A stretch of DNA of 12,438 bases, taken from the NCBI GenBank assembly GCA_015661535.1, contig DQVY01000193.1, positions 1-12,438 on the forward strand. The letters are read 5' to 3'. Under the pieces are notes generated by a model that was not told where the DNA came from, ran no database searches, and saw only the letters and a list, made by a program, of their open reading frames with translations. The stretch's first letter is position 1. Each line of letters starts with the position of its first letter. This DNA is from Sulfurovum sp. (GTDB lineage Bacteria; Campylobacterota; Campylobacteria; Campylobacterales; Sulfurovaceae). This document shows, one piece after another, positions 5,380-12,192 of the stretch. A program made the translations under genes and the position numbers.

Positions 5380-7904
5380 AGATCTTTGAGGTCCTCCTCA
5401 TAGAGTATCTCTTTATCAAGTAAAATTTCCGCCAAGGCTTCGATCTTGTTCCAGTGTTCATCTACCAATTGGATGGTTTTTTCTTCACTTGTATTCATCC
5501 ATCTTTCTACCGCTTCATCTACTTTTTGATCGTGATGCTGCATTTCATTTGTCTCTGATGATTTTTTCTTTGTACTTTTGATGTTGATATACTTGAGACC
5601 CTCATCCATACCGTAGTGAGCGATGGCCATATAGGCATCATTGATAGCATGTTGCAAATCTGGTGAACCTTCCATATCCATCCCCACAATGCTGCCGTAT
5701 TTTTTGATCTGCGCGATACGTCCGGCAAGAGATACACAAATACGGTTTTTGATGTCTTCGATGGTCATATTCGTCTTTAAGTCATCAAAATTGTTAGCAA
5801 TAAAGCCATCTTTGTTGCTGCGTGGTGTGACGGAGATCTGTTTTATGTTGATGTCCGGCATAAGCTCTTTGGAGATAATGGTATGCGCTGCTTCTCTAAT
5901 GGCTGTTTTTTTGAACGTTTTTTCATGGGAAGCATGGGAACCTTTTTCACCATACTTGACCTTGTTGATCTCTTGTATTAAAATTTCTTGAGTGATATGG
6001 GTGAGGTTGTGTCTGATACAGTAAAAAGAAGCTTCTTTACTGACAAGTTCAAGTTCCGCACCCGTCAGTCCTGCGGTGTAGGTCAGCAGTTTGTGCATAT
6101 CAAATTTACCACGGGTTGGTTTGTGTTTGATGATCTTGTCTATAAAGTATTTTCTGGCATCTTTGTCCAGGTTGTCTACTTTGATGTGTATTTCAATACG
6201 TCCTGCTCTGATGATGGCAGGGTCAATGTTCTCTTTGTAGTTTGTCGCGGCAATAATAAAGACATTTTCATCTATCTTGTTTGAGAAACCGTCCATTTCT
6301 GCCAAGAATTTATTGATCTGCACTTCCCGGTTGTTCCCTTTCTCACGTATACCAATGGTGTCTATCTCATCGATGAAAATGATGGAAGGGGCGTAGTCTT
6401 TTGCTTTTTTAAAGACTTTTTTGATCTTGTCAAGCTGTAGAAGTTCTACCCCTGTAATGGAGATAAAAGGCAATTCTGCTTCTGCGGAAAAGGCTTTTGC
6501 CAACAGGGTTTTTCCCGTTCCAGGAGGTCCGTAGAGAAGCATCCCTTTAGGGGGTTGTACATCAAAGGCTTTGAGCAGTTTTGGTTCTTTTAGGAAGTTA
6601 ATGACTTCTGAAAGTCTTGTTTTGGCATTGTTGTGTCCTGCGATGTCATCAAAAGAGACATCAGGGATGTCAAATACCAGGCCGTCTTCCGAAAAATCTT
6701 TGATACGTTTCACCTGTTTGAATCTACATGATTTGACTTTATAGGTAAGGGTAGAATCTTTTACACTAAAAGCATCATCAAGTTCAAGTTTAATGTTTTT
6801 TCTAAACAGTTCTTTGACCAGTTTGTCTTCTTCTATGAGGGGGACAAGGTTTTCATTAATAAAATCAATGGTCTTTTTTGAAAGAGATACTTTGATCTCT
6901 TCATATTGGAAGATGGCTTCTCCCAGCCCCATCATATAGTCTGTCACTTTTGTGAAAAAGGTTTCACCTATTTTATTTTTGAGTCGTCGAGCATCAAGCT
7001 CTGGGGCATAGAGAAGGATCTGTGTTTTTAAAAAGTTGGAAAAGTGTTTGTCTACTATAAATTCCATGTCATAGTTCTGGTTAAAGACTTTTTCGTATTC
7101 TAAAAATGCTTTTTCCCCTATGGCTTCATAGGCAGGGTAGTTGAGTTTGTTAAAGAGTACAATGGTGGCTTGTGAAAATCGTGAGATAAGTTCAGGAATG
7201 ATGGCTTTTTGCATACCGCCTGTCTTGATGTTGACCTTCTCTTCACGCTTGAGGGCTTCAAGTATCATAGACTCTGCTTGAATATAGTCATCTTCGATGA
7301 GTTTTACAAATTTGCTGTCAGAGTAAAGTTCTTCCCCTAAACTTGACGTGATGATGAAGATAGTTTCTCTAAAGTCTACTTTAAAAATAGCATTGTCTTC
7401 ACTGTAGACTCTGTCTTCTGCATCGTTACAGGGTTGGTCTGTGACTTTGTCCCAACCACAGGCATCACGCATTTCACCCCCTTCAAAAATAGAAAGCAGG
7501 TTTGTCTGTATGACGTTGTCTGCTTTCTCAAAGGCATCAAGTACAATGATGGATTTTGGGTGGTCATGTACAAAACCGGTAAGTTGTCCTACACTGTATC
7601 CGGACCAGCCTTTTGGATAGCCGTAGAGTTCCCCGCCATTTTGTTCATGGTATTGGGTCATGTCAAAGTTTCTGATCTTGTATTCATCGAGATTTTTGGT
7701 CATGAGTTCAGCAAGATAGGTTTTCCCTGTTGCTGGAGACCCTAAAAACAGGTAGGTGGCTTTAGGGGCGTTTTTGTTTTTGACTATGTTGCTTTTAATG
7801 CTGTTGACAATAGCATCTATGGCTCTGTCTTGTCCAAACAGTTCTTTGGTAAGTGCTTTTTTAAGTTTGTTTGCTACTTCTATATAGGCTTGACCATCAT
7901 TCAT
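5376..7904 (-). CDS. Double AAA+ ATPase: ClpB-like module fused to FtsH-like module with inactivated M41 domain
   Basis: 842 residues with no signal peptide or membrane segment, so probably cytoplasmic. Residues about 15-325 are a Clp/HslU-type AAA+ domain: Walker A GSPATGKT (55-62), GYSVGQLTGFVHDHPKSIIVLD (102-123) matching the ClpB second ring, a putative arginine finger R242 in PELISRF, and sensor-2 R306 in LDARRLK. Its Walker B reads VLDAFEK, with A124 where ClpB has the catalytic Glu, and sensor 1 reads TSS rather than TSN. Residues about 415-640 are FtsH-type AAA: Walker A GPPGTGKT (459-466), Walker B FIDEID (D512/E513), AATN (552-555), R566/R569 arginine fingers. The FVGVGA pore loop is missing between ITG and KKVF (483-498). 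Residues about 665-840 resemble peptidase M41, but HEAGH is REAAH (670-674); H674 and D749 remain. It is therefore probably an ATP-driven remodelling or scaffold protein, not a protease. It is preceded by moaC-DUF493; partners are unknown. Confidence 0.9.
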   Translation of the reverse strand: MNDGQAYIEVANKLKKALTKELFGQDRAIDAIVNSIKSNIVKNKNAPKATYLFLGSPATGKTYLAELMTKNLDEYKIRNFDMTQYHEQNGGELYGYPKGWSGYSVGQLTGFVHDHPKSIIVLDAFEKADNVIQTNLLSIFEGGEMRDACGWDKVTDQPCNDAEDRVYSEDNAIFKVDFRETIFIITSSLGEELYSDSKFVKLIEDDYIQAESMILEALKREEKVNIKTGGMQKAIIPELISRFSQATIVLFNKLNYPAYEAIGEKAFLEYEKVFNQNYDMEFIVDKHFSNFLKTQILLYAPELDARRLKNKIGETFFTKVTDYMMGLGEAIFQYEEIKVSLSKKTIDFINENLVPLIEEDKLVKELFRKNIKLELDDAFSVKDSTLTYKVKSCRFKQVKRIKDFSEDGLVFDIPDVSFDDIAGHNNAKTRLSEVINFLKEPKLLKAFDVQPPKGMLLYGPPGTGKTLLAKAFSAEAELPFISITGVELLQLDKIKKVFKKAKDYAPSIIFIDEIDTIGIREKGNNREVQINKFLAEMDGFSNKIDENVFIIAATNYKENIDPAIIRAGRIEIHIKVDNLDKDARKYFIDKIIKHKPTRGKFDMHKLLTYTAGLTGAELELVSKEASFYCIRHNLTHITQEILIQEINKVKYGEKGSHASHEKTFKKTAIREAAHTIISKELMPDINIKQISVTPRSNKDGFIANNFDDLKTNMTIEDIKNRICVSLAGRIAQIKKYGSIVGMDMEGSPDLQHAINDAYMAIAHYGMDEGLKYINIKSTKKKSSETNEMQHHDQKVDEAVERWMNTSEEKTIQLVDEHWNKIEALAEILLDKEILYEEDLKDL

Positions 7905-7962
7905 TGTATTACTCTTTGTGTCTATTTTTATTTGAGACCCCTTTGGTGCAGGGGGCTAAAAT

Positions 7963-7968
7963 TTTATA
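7963..7968 (-). promoter_or_regulatory. Candidate -10 element for the AAA+ gene
   Basis: In the 89 bases between the DUF493 gene and the AAA+ gene, the minus strand reads GTATAAAATT, containing TATAAA, about 59 bases upstream of the ATG at 7904. There is no TTGACA-like -35 box 17 bases upstream, but sigma-70 promoters in Campylobacterota are known to have poorly conserved -35 regions. A 5-bp CCCCT/AGGGG inverted repeat (7938-7954) would lie in the transcript leader. The start codon has a modest AAGAG ribosome-binding site. Confidence 0.4.
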
Positions 7969-7993
7969 CTAAAATACCATAAAAGAATTAGAA

Positions 7994-8275
7994 TTAGATG
8001 ACCATGTCGACATCGTCATGATCTTCAAAGTATTTGAAGATGCGTTTTCTCTCTTCTTCGCTGTCTACAGTACAGGATGCATTGTAGGTGGTGAACTTAC
8101 CTGTTTTGGATTGGTTCCCCATGGTACAGACATGCGCTTTGTCCCCTTCGATCTTCATGATCTCTTTAATACATTTTTCCAAAGCCTCTTTGTCTCTGCC
8201 TATGATCTTAAAGCCCCACTCTGCAGGGTAGTCGATTTGAGGTTTCTCTTGCACTGTGTTGTCTAATATTTTCAT
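7994..8275 (-). CDS. DUF493 (YbeD-like) small protein
   Basis: The 93-residue protein matches the DUF493/YbeD family, which has an ACT-like alpha-beta fold: YPAEWGFKIIGRDKEALEKC (16-35), a central block TMGNQSKTGKFTTYNASC (51-68) and an end strand after a helix EEERKRIFKYFEDHDDVDMVI. The N-terminal YP..f.fKiiG pattern is the family hallmark. The family's function is unsettled; a regulatory role has been proposed for E. coli YbeD from its fold, and I do not extend that here. The gene begins 11 bases after moaC with a strong AGGAAGG ribosome-binding site in the gap, so the two are cotranscribed. It is small, acidic, cytoplasmic and full length. Confidence 0.85.
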   Translation of the reverse strand: MKILDNTVQEKPQIDYPAEWGFKIIGRDKEALEKCIKEIMKIEGDKAHVCTMGNQSKTGKFTTYNASCTVDSEEERKRIFKYFEDHDDVDMVI

Positions 8276-8286
8276 TTACCCTTCCT

Positions 8287-8757
8287 TTATCGCTTAAAAT
8301 CGCCGGAATTTCCCCCGGATTTCTGTTCTAGTTGTACATTTTTAATGACCATGCCTTTGTCAATGGCTTTAAGCATATCATATATGGTAAGCAATCCGAC
8401 ACTTACGCCGGTAAGTGCTTCCATCTCTACTCCTGTCTGTCCATTGAGTTTCGCAGTGACAGTGAGTTTAAAGCCTGGGAGTTCAGGGAGTTCTTCAATG
8501 TCTGTTTTCACAGATGTGATCATGAGGGGGTGACACATGGGAATGAGTGTTGACGTTTGTTTTGTGGCTTGAATAGCTGCGATAACGGCAGTTTGAAGTA
8601 CAGGACCTTTTTTTGCCGTATTGGCTATGACCGTATCAAATGCAGGCTGGCCTACTTCTATGATACCTGAAGCAGTTGCTACGCGTGTTGTTGCTGCTTT
8701 GTCTCCCACATCAACCATTTTGGGTTTGTTTTGTTCATCTAAATGCGTTAAGTTCAC
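8287..8757 (-). CDS. moaC: Cyclic pyranopterin monophosphate synthase MoaC
   Basis: MoaC converts the MoaA product (3',8-cyclo-7,8-dihydro-GTP) into cyclic pyranopterin monophosphate in molybdenum cofactor synthesis. The 156-residue length is typical. Motifs: MVDVGDK (14-20), KKGPVLQTAVIAAIQATK (49-66) with the conserved lysines K49/K50, LIPMCHPL (71-78) with H76, TGVEMEALTGVSVGLLTIYD (108-127) with E111, E113 and D127, K130, and the C-terminal KSGGNSGDF. The start is GTG at 8757-8755, with GAGG eight bases upstream; I see no better ATG. It is divergent from the recombinase-like gene across about 130 bases and heads the moaC-DUF493 pair. No other moa or moe gene lies nearby, so the pathway genes must be elsewhere. 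Mo enzymes fit a respiratory lifestyle. Confidence 0.97.
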   Translation of the reverse strand: MNLTHLDEQNKPKMVDVGDKAATTRVATASGIIEVGQPAFDTVIANTAKKGPVLQTAVIAAIQATKQTSTLIPMCHPLMITSVKTDIEELPELPGFKLTVTAKLNGQTGVEMEALTGVSVGLLTIYDMLKAIDKGMVIKNVQLEQKSGGNSGDFKR

Positions 8758-8780
8758 TATTTTTGCCTCATTTTTTCAAT

Positions 8781-8810
8781 AGTTTAACATAAAAATGACG
8801 ATATTTGCAA
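8781..8810 (-). promoter_or_regulatory. Candidate moaC promoter
   Basis: On the minus strand, TTGCAA (8810-8805) and TAAACT (8786-8781) are separated by 18 bases and lie upstream of the moaC GTG, leaving a short leader of roughly 20 bases. The match to the sigma-70 consensus is only fair. The octamer AAATGACG occurs twice nearby on the plus strand (8793-8800 and 8812-8819), the first copy inside the spacer. Confidence 0.35.
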
Positions 8811-8823
8811 TAAATGACGTAAA

Positions 8824-8839
8824 AAGTATTAAAATACTT
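8824..8839. repeat. Perfect inverted repeat overlapping a -35 box, candidate operator
   Basis: AAGTATT (8824-8830), AA, AATACTT (8833-8839): two perfect 7-base arms with a 2-base centre. The right arm overlaps the first two bases of the TTGACT -35 element of the promoter reading into the recombinase-like gene. The position is that expected of a repressor or autoregulatory site; the binding protein is unknown. Confidence 0.5.
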
Positions 8840-8866
8840 GACTTTTATCATCAAATAAGATAATAT
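8838..8866 (+). promoter_or_regulatory. Sigma-70-type promoter for the recombinase-like gene and ccoG operon
   Basis: TTGACT (8838-8843), a 17-base spacer, then TAATAT (8861-8866) form a near-consensus promoter with expected start of transcription around 8873, about 17 bases before the ATG at 8890. This is the best promoter in the window. The -10 lies inside the perfect 12-base palindrome GATAATATTATC (8859-8870), and the -35 abuts another inverted repeat (8824-8839). Confidence 0.7.
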
Positions 8867-8889
8867 TATCCAAATCTTAAAGGAGTATT

Positions 8890-9567
8890 ATGATTTATGC
8901 CTATATGAGACAGGTACCAAACCTGGAAAATTTAACGAAACAGAAACAAAATATACTCTTATTCTCTCATTATAAAAAACTGGAGATAGGACAGGAAGTG
9001 GTTGAATATGCGACTAAAAATCTTTTGATCGAAGAGCGAAAAGATTTTGAGACATTTTTGAAATCTCTGGCGACAGGAGAGCATACGGTGATAGTCTCCT
9101 CTCTTGATATACTCAGTACAAGAGCAGAGGAGTTGGTGAAGATCATTGGCTGTGTATTGAGTCATAATGTTGATCTATGGGTCTGTAGCGCAGATGTATT
9201 GATCAACCGAGAGAGCAGTATGGTAGAAGTTTTTCCACTTCTTGAAGCGCAGAGAACGCAACCCAAAGACAAATCGGTACAGATCGGACGCCCAAAAGGA
9301 AGTAAATCCGGCTCGAAGTTTGACATTTTCCATAGCCGGATCATAGAACTCCTTTCTGAAAAAGAGAGTGTCTCTGCCATTGCAAGGATATTGGAAGTCA
9401 GTCGCAGTTCTTTGAAAGACTACATCGAGTCAAGAGGGCTGAAAGAGTTGGTAAACAGCATAGAGGTTCCCAAACAAAACATGGGAGAGAAGAAAATGGA
9501 CAATGTGGTATTGATCTGTCCTTTCGAATTAGAGTCACAACAAAAAATTGAAAAGAAGGCTTCATAA
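8890..9567 (+). CDS. Serine-recombinase-like DNA-binding protein lacking the catalytic residues, probable regulator
   Basis: The 225-residue protein has the layout of a resolvase/invertase: an N-terminal alpha-beta domain (1-125), the hinge-like GRPKGSKSG (133-141) that precedes DNA-binding domains in Hin/Gin-type invertases, and a helix-turn-helix at about 158-183 (VSAIARILEVSRSSLKDYI). The catalytic region is degenerate: the usual YARVS reads YMRQV (5-9), so the nucleophilic serine is valine, and the LDRLGR motif reads LDILST (72-77), losing both active-site arginines; R7, R50 and D73 remain. Recombination is therefore unlikely and a DNA-binding regulatory role likely (inference). The last 40 residues after the helix-turn-helix are an unrecognised tail. 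AAAGGAG six bases before the ATG is a strong ribosome-binding site. The stop overlaps the ccoG start (TAATG), tying it to oxidase assembly rather than to a mobile element. Confidence 0.82.
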   Translation: MIYAYMRQVPNLENLTKQKQNILLFSHYKKLEIGQEVVEYATKNLLIEERKDFETFLKSLATGEHTVIVSSLDILSTRAEELVKIIGCVLSHNVDLWVCSADVLINRESSMVEVFPLLEAQRTQPKDKSVQIGRPKGSKSGSKFDIFHSRIIELLSEKESVSAIARILEVSRSSLKDYIESRGLKELVNSIEVPKQNMGEKKMDNVVLICPFELESQQKIEKKAS

Positions 9568-11012
9568 TGGATGCAACACTTACACAAACAAAACCAAAGA
9601 AAAATCAGGCAAAAGAGTATTTGAAAGATTGGGTACCGTACCGCATTAAAAGGTACTGGGCATATGTGGCTGCAACGGTTGTAGCCCTTGGTATGCCATG
9701 GATCACCATTAACGGGAATCATCTCTTTTTACTTAGTTTTGACCAGAAAAAACTGCACTTGGCAGGGGTGGCTTTTGATATGCAAGAGTTATACCTTATG
9801 CCTTTTTTATTGATGCTGCTTTTTTTAGGTATTTTTGCTGTCACTGCAGTAGGAGGAAGAGCATGGTGTGGCTGGGCCTGTCCTCAAACCATTTTTAGGG
9901 TCATTTACAGAGATGGTATAGAAACAAAACTGCTGGGCTTGCGTAAACGTATTAAAAATAAGCAAAAAGAGCCGGATATGTCTAAAATGGAAAACAAGGT
10001 AAAGAGTTTCATCGCTATTTTACTTTGGTCTATTTTGGCCTTTGTGGCCGCGGCTGACTTCTTATGGTTTTTTGTGCCTCCGGAAGAATTCTTTGCTTAT
10101 CTTGCCAACCCGATGGAACACTTGACCCTTGTTGGGATGTTGGTGGGGATCGCACTTTTTATTATTGTTGATGTGGTGTTCATCAAAGAAAACTTTTGTG
10201 TCTATGTCTGTCCTTACAGCCGTGTGCAGTCAGTGTTGTATGATGATGATACGATCATGGCAGTCTATGACCCTAAACGCGGGGGTGAGATCTACGAAGG
10301 ACACGGGTATGAGAGAGAAAAGAAGTTTACAAAACAAAAAGATCTTTTAACGGTAGACGCTTCTGCAGAATGTACCACATGTGAGTCTTGTGTGACGGTA
10401 TGTCCTACACATATTGATATCCGAAAAGGCTTACAGCTTGAGTGTATTAACTGTCTTGAGTGTGTGGATGCTTGTACTTCAGTGATGGGCGCATTGGGCA
10501 AACCATCTTTGGTACGCTGGTCAAGTGAAAAAGAAGCGGTGAGACATGAAGGGAAAACAAATTTCTTCAGAGGAAAAGTCATTGCATACTTTACTGTACT
10601 CTCTATTGTGCTTATCACACTTTTTGTGATGGGAAGTAAAAAAGAACATATGCTGCTTAATATCAATAAGGGTCAAAGACTGTATAAAGTGTTAGACGGT
10701 GGCGTGGTGCAAAATGATTATATTTTCATGTTTGCCAATACAGACAGAGAAGACCATACATATTACTTTGAGATCTTAGGGAATGATAAGATAAAAATCA
10801 AGAGACCAAGTGAGCCATTTGCACTGGGTGCGGGGAAGAAAAAGAAAAAAGTAGTTATACTTGAGACCAAAGAACAACTTGCCAACAATGCAAGAAAAGA
10901 TGTACCTATTCCGGTAAAGGTGCGGGCATATGCGACAGACAATAAAGAGAAAATCGTTGTAGAGAGAGAGCTTGTCTTTTTTTACCCTCGGGCTGACTTG
11001 ATCAAAAAGTAA
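9567..11012 (+). CDS. ccoG: Cytochrome c oxidase accessory protein CcoG (FixG/RdxA family)
   Basis: CcoG is an inner-membrane iron-sulfur protein known to assist cbb3-type oxidase assembly; it has been described as a cupric reductase supplying Cu(I). 481 residues. Hydrophobic segments lie at about 32-49, 76-96, 148-170, 186-206 and 338-355. Membrane-adjacent cysteine motifs are WCGWACP (C101, C105) and CVYVCP (C211, C215). The ferredoxin-like region has two 4Fe-4S motifs: C269-C272-C275-C279P and C293-C296-C299-C303. Residues about 358-481 form the C-terminal immunoglobulin-like domain (FixG_C type), here with an unusual lysine run at 424-428. All motifs are intact. It is translationally coupled to the upstream recombinase-like gene (TAATG, GAAGG before it) and followed 10 bases later by a flavoprotein gene. 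The ccoNOPQ genes and the other accessory genes are not in this window. Confidence 0.95.
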   Translation: MDATLTQTKPKKNQAKEYLKDWVPYRIKRYWAYVAATVVALGMPWITINGNHLFLLSFDQKKLHLAGVAFDMQELYLMPFLLMLLFLGIFAVTAVGGRAWCGWACPQTIFRVIYRDGIETKLLGLRKRIKNKQKEPDMSKMENKVKSFIAILLWSILAFVAAADFLWFFVPPEEFFAYLANPMEHLTLVGMLVGIALFIIVDVVFIKENFCVYVCPYSRVQSVLYDDDTIMAVYDPKRGGEIYEGHGYEREKKFTKQKDLLTVDASAECTTCESCVTVCPTHIDIRKGLQLECINCLECVDACTSVMGALGKPSLVRWSSEKEAVRHEGKTNFFRGKVIAYFTVLSIVLITLFVMGSKKEHMLLNINKGQRLYKVLDGGVVQNDYIFMFANTDREDHTYYFEILGNDKIKIKRPSEPFALGAGKKKKKVVILETKEQLANNARKDVPIPVKVRAYATDNKEKIVVERELVFFYPRADLIKK

Positions 11013-11022
11013 GGAGAACGTA

Positions 11023-12192
11023 ATGAATAAGGTATTGGTTCTGGGTGGTGGTTTTGCAGGTGTTGAAGCAGCTATTTACCTGAGAAAACAGGATCTGGAA
11101 GTAACCCTTGTAAGTGACAGAGATTATTTTTATATCTATCCTACGTCTATCTGGATACCTACAGGTGAGGCGACAAAAGAAGATGTTTCTGTGCCTTTGG
11201 ATCAACTTGCGATGAAACACGGGTTTCAACTTATCGTGGATCCTGTCACAAAATTTGAGGCGCTTGAGAAGAAAGTAACACTTCAGAGTGGACGTATCTT
11301 AGAGAACTATACGTATATAGTTGTTGCACTTGGGCAAGATAAAATGAAGCATGCCGGCATTGAGAATACACTTTCTATCTGTGGGAAACCAGAAGAGGCA
11401 ACAAGCCTTTATGAAAAGTTAGATCTGCTTATACGAAAAAGAGAAGGGAAGATCGCTATGGGCTTTGGCGGAAACCCCAAAGACAGCTCTGCTGTTCGTG
11501 GTGGTCCTACCTTTGAAGTACTGTTTAATGTTGATACCTATTTAAAGAAAAAAGGGGTACGTGAGCACTTTGAACTTACCTTCTTTGCCCCTATGGAGAA
11601 GCCTGGACAAAAAATGGGCGAGAATGCTTTGGTCATGATGGACAAAATGTTCAAAATGCATAACATTCAGAAAAAGGTAGGTGTCAAAATAACAAGGTTT
11701 GAAGAGGATGGTATTGTCTTTGAAGATGGCACAAAAATTGAGTCAGATCTTACGATGTTTATTTCTGCAGGAACGGGACACAGTATCATAGTAGATTCAG
11801 GTTTGCCTTTAAGTGATGCCAGGTTTGTGCTTACCAATGAATATAATGAGATAGAAGGTTTTGAAGGTATCTATGCCATAGGAGATACGGCATCTCTGTT
11901 GGGACCTGAATGGAGAGCAAAACAGGGGCATGTCGCTGAGGTCATGGCAAAAAATGTGGCATATAACATAGCAAATAAGATGCAAAATATAGATTCAAAA
12001 AAGAGTTATATAGAACATTTGAATATTTTATGTGTGATGGATACAGGTAACGGTGCCGCTTTTGTTTACAGAAGTAATACCTCTGCAAAGATGATCCCTA
12101 TGCCGGTGGTAGGTCACTGGATGAAAAAAGGATGGGGATGGTACTGCCGCCAGTCCAAACTAGGAAGAATCCCAAGAATCCCTGGGATGTGA
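11023..12192 (+). CDS. SQR-like FAD-dependent pyridine nucleotide-disulfide family oxidoreductase
   Basis: The 389-residue flavoprotein has an N-terminal FAD-binding fold, VLVLGGGFAGVEAA (4-17), and the second FAD motif IYAIGDTASL (283-292). Overall layout and the C-terminal segment (WMKKGWGWYCRQSKLGRIP, 366-384, amphipathic and possibly membrane-touching) resemble sulfide:quinone oxidoreductases and flavocytochrome c sulfide dehydrogenases. SQR uses two redox cysteines: the one in LCVMDTGNG (C337) has a counterpart, but the one usually found in an ASCxGPAYE-like motif is absent (DSSAVRGGPTFE, 154-165). Other cysteines are C120 and C375. It may therefore oxidise another substrate or act as an NAD(P)H or quinone reductase. 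A clear AAGGAG ribosome-binding site lies in the 10-base gap after ccoG, so the two are cotranscribed; electron supply to CcoG is conceivable but unproven. Naming it SQR would overreach. Confidence 0.85.
   Translation: MNKVLVLGGGFAGVEAAIYLRKQDLEVTLVSDRDYFYIYPTSIWIPTGEATKEDVSVPLDQLAMKHGFQLIVDPVTKFEALEKKVTLQSGRILENYTYIVVALGQDKMKHAGIENTLSICGKPEEATSLYEKLDLLIRKREGKIAMGFGGNPKDSSAVRGGPTFEVLFNVDTYLKKKGVREHFELTFFAPMEKPGQKMGENALVMMDKMFKMHNIQKKVGVKITRFEEDGIVFEDGTKIESDLTMFISAGTGHSIIVDSGLPLSDARFVLTNEYNEIEGFEGIYAIGDTASLLGPEWRAKQGHVAEVMAKNVAYNIANKMQNIDSKKSYIEHLNILCVMDTGNGAAFVYRSNTSAKMIPMPVVGHWMKKGWGWYCRQSKLGRIPRIPGM

Noticed and set aside
7938..7954. CCCCT/AGGGG hairpin between the DUF493 and AAA+ genes as a terminator
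   Set aside because: The stem is only 5 bp and is not followed by a U-tract on the minus strand; kept only as a leader feature note.
8844..8870. FNR/CRP-type box in the ccoG operon promoter (TTGA...TCAA)
   Set aside because: TTGA at 8838 and TCAA at 8851 are separated by nine bases instead of the six required by the FNR/CRP consensus.
8890..9567. Sign of an active integrative element or invertible segment because of the resolvase-like gene
   Set aside because: Catalytic serine and arginines are absent, no flanking inverted recombination sites are seen, and the gene is translationally coupled to ccoG.
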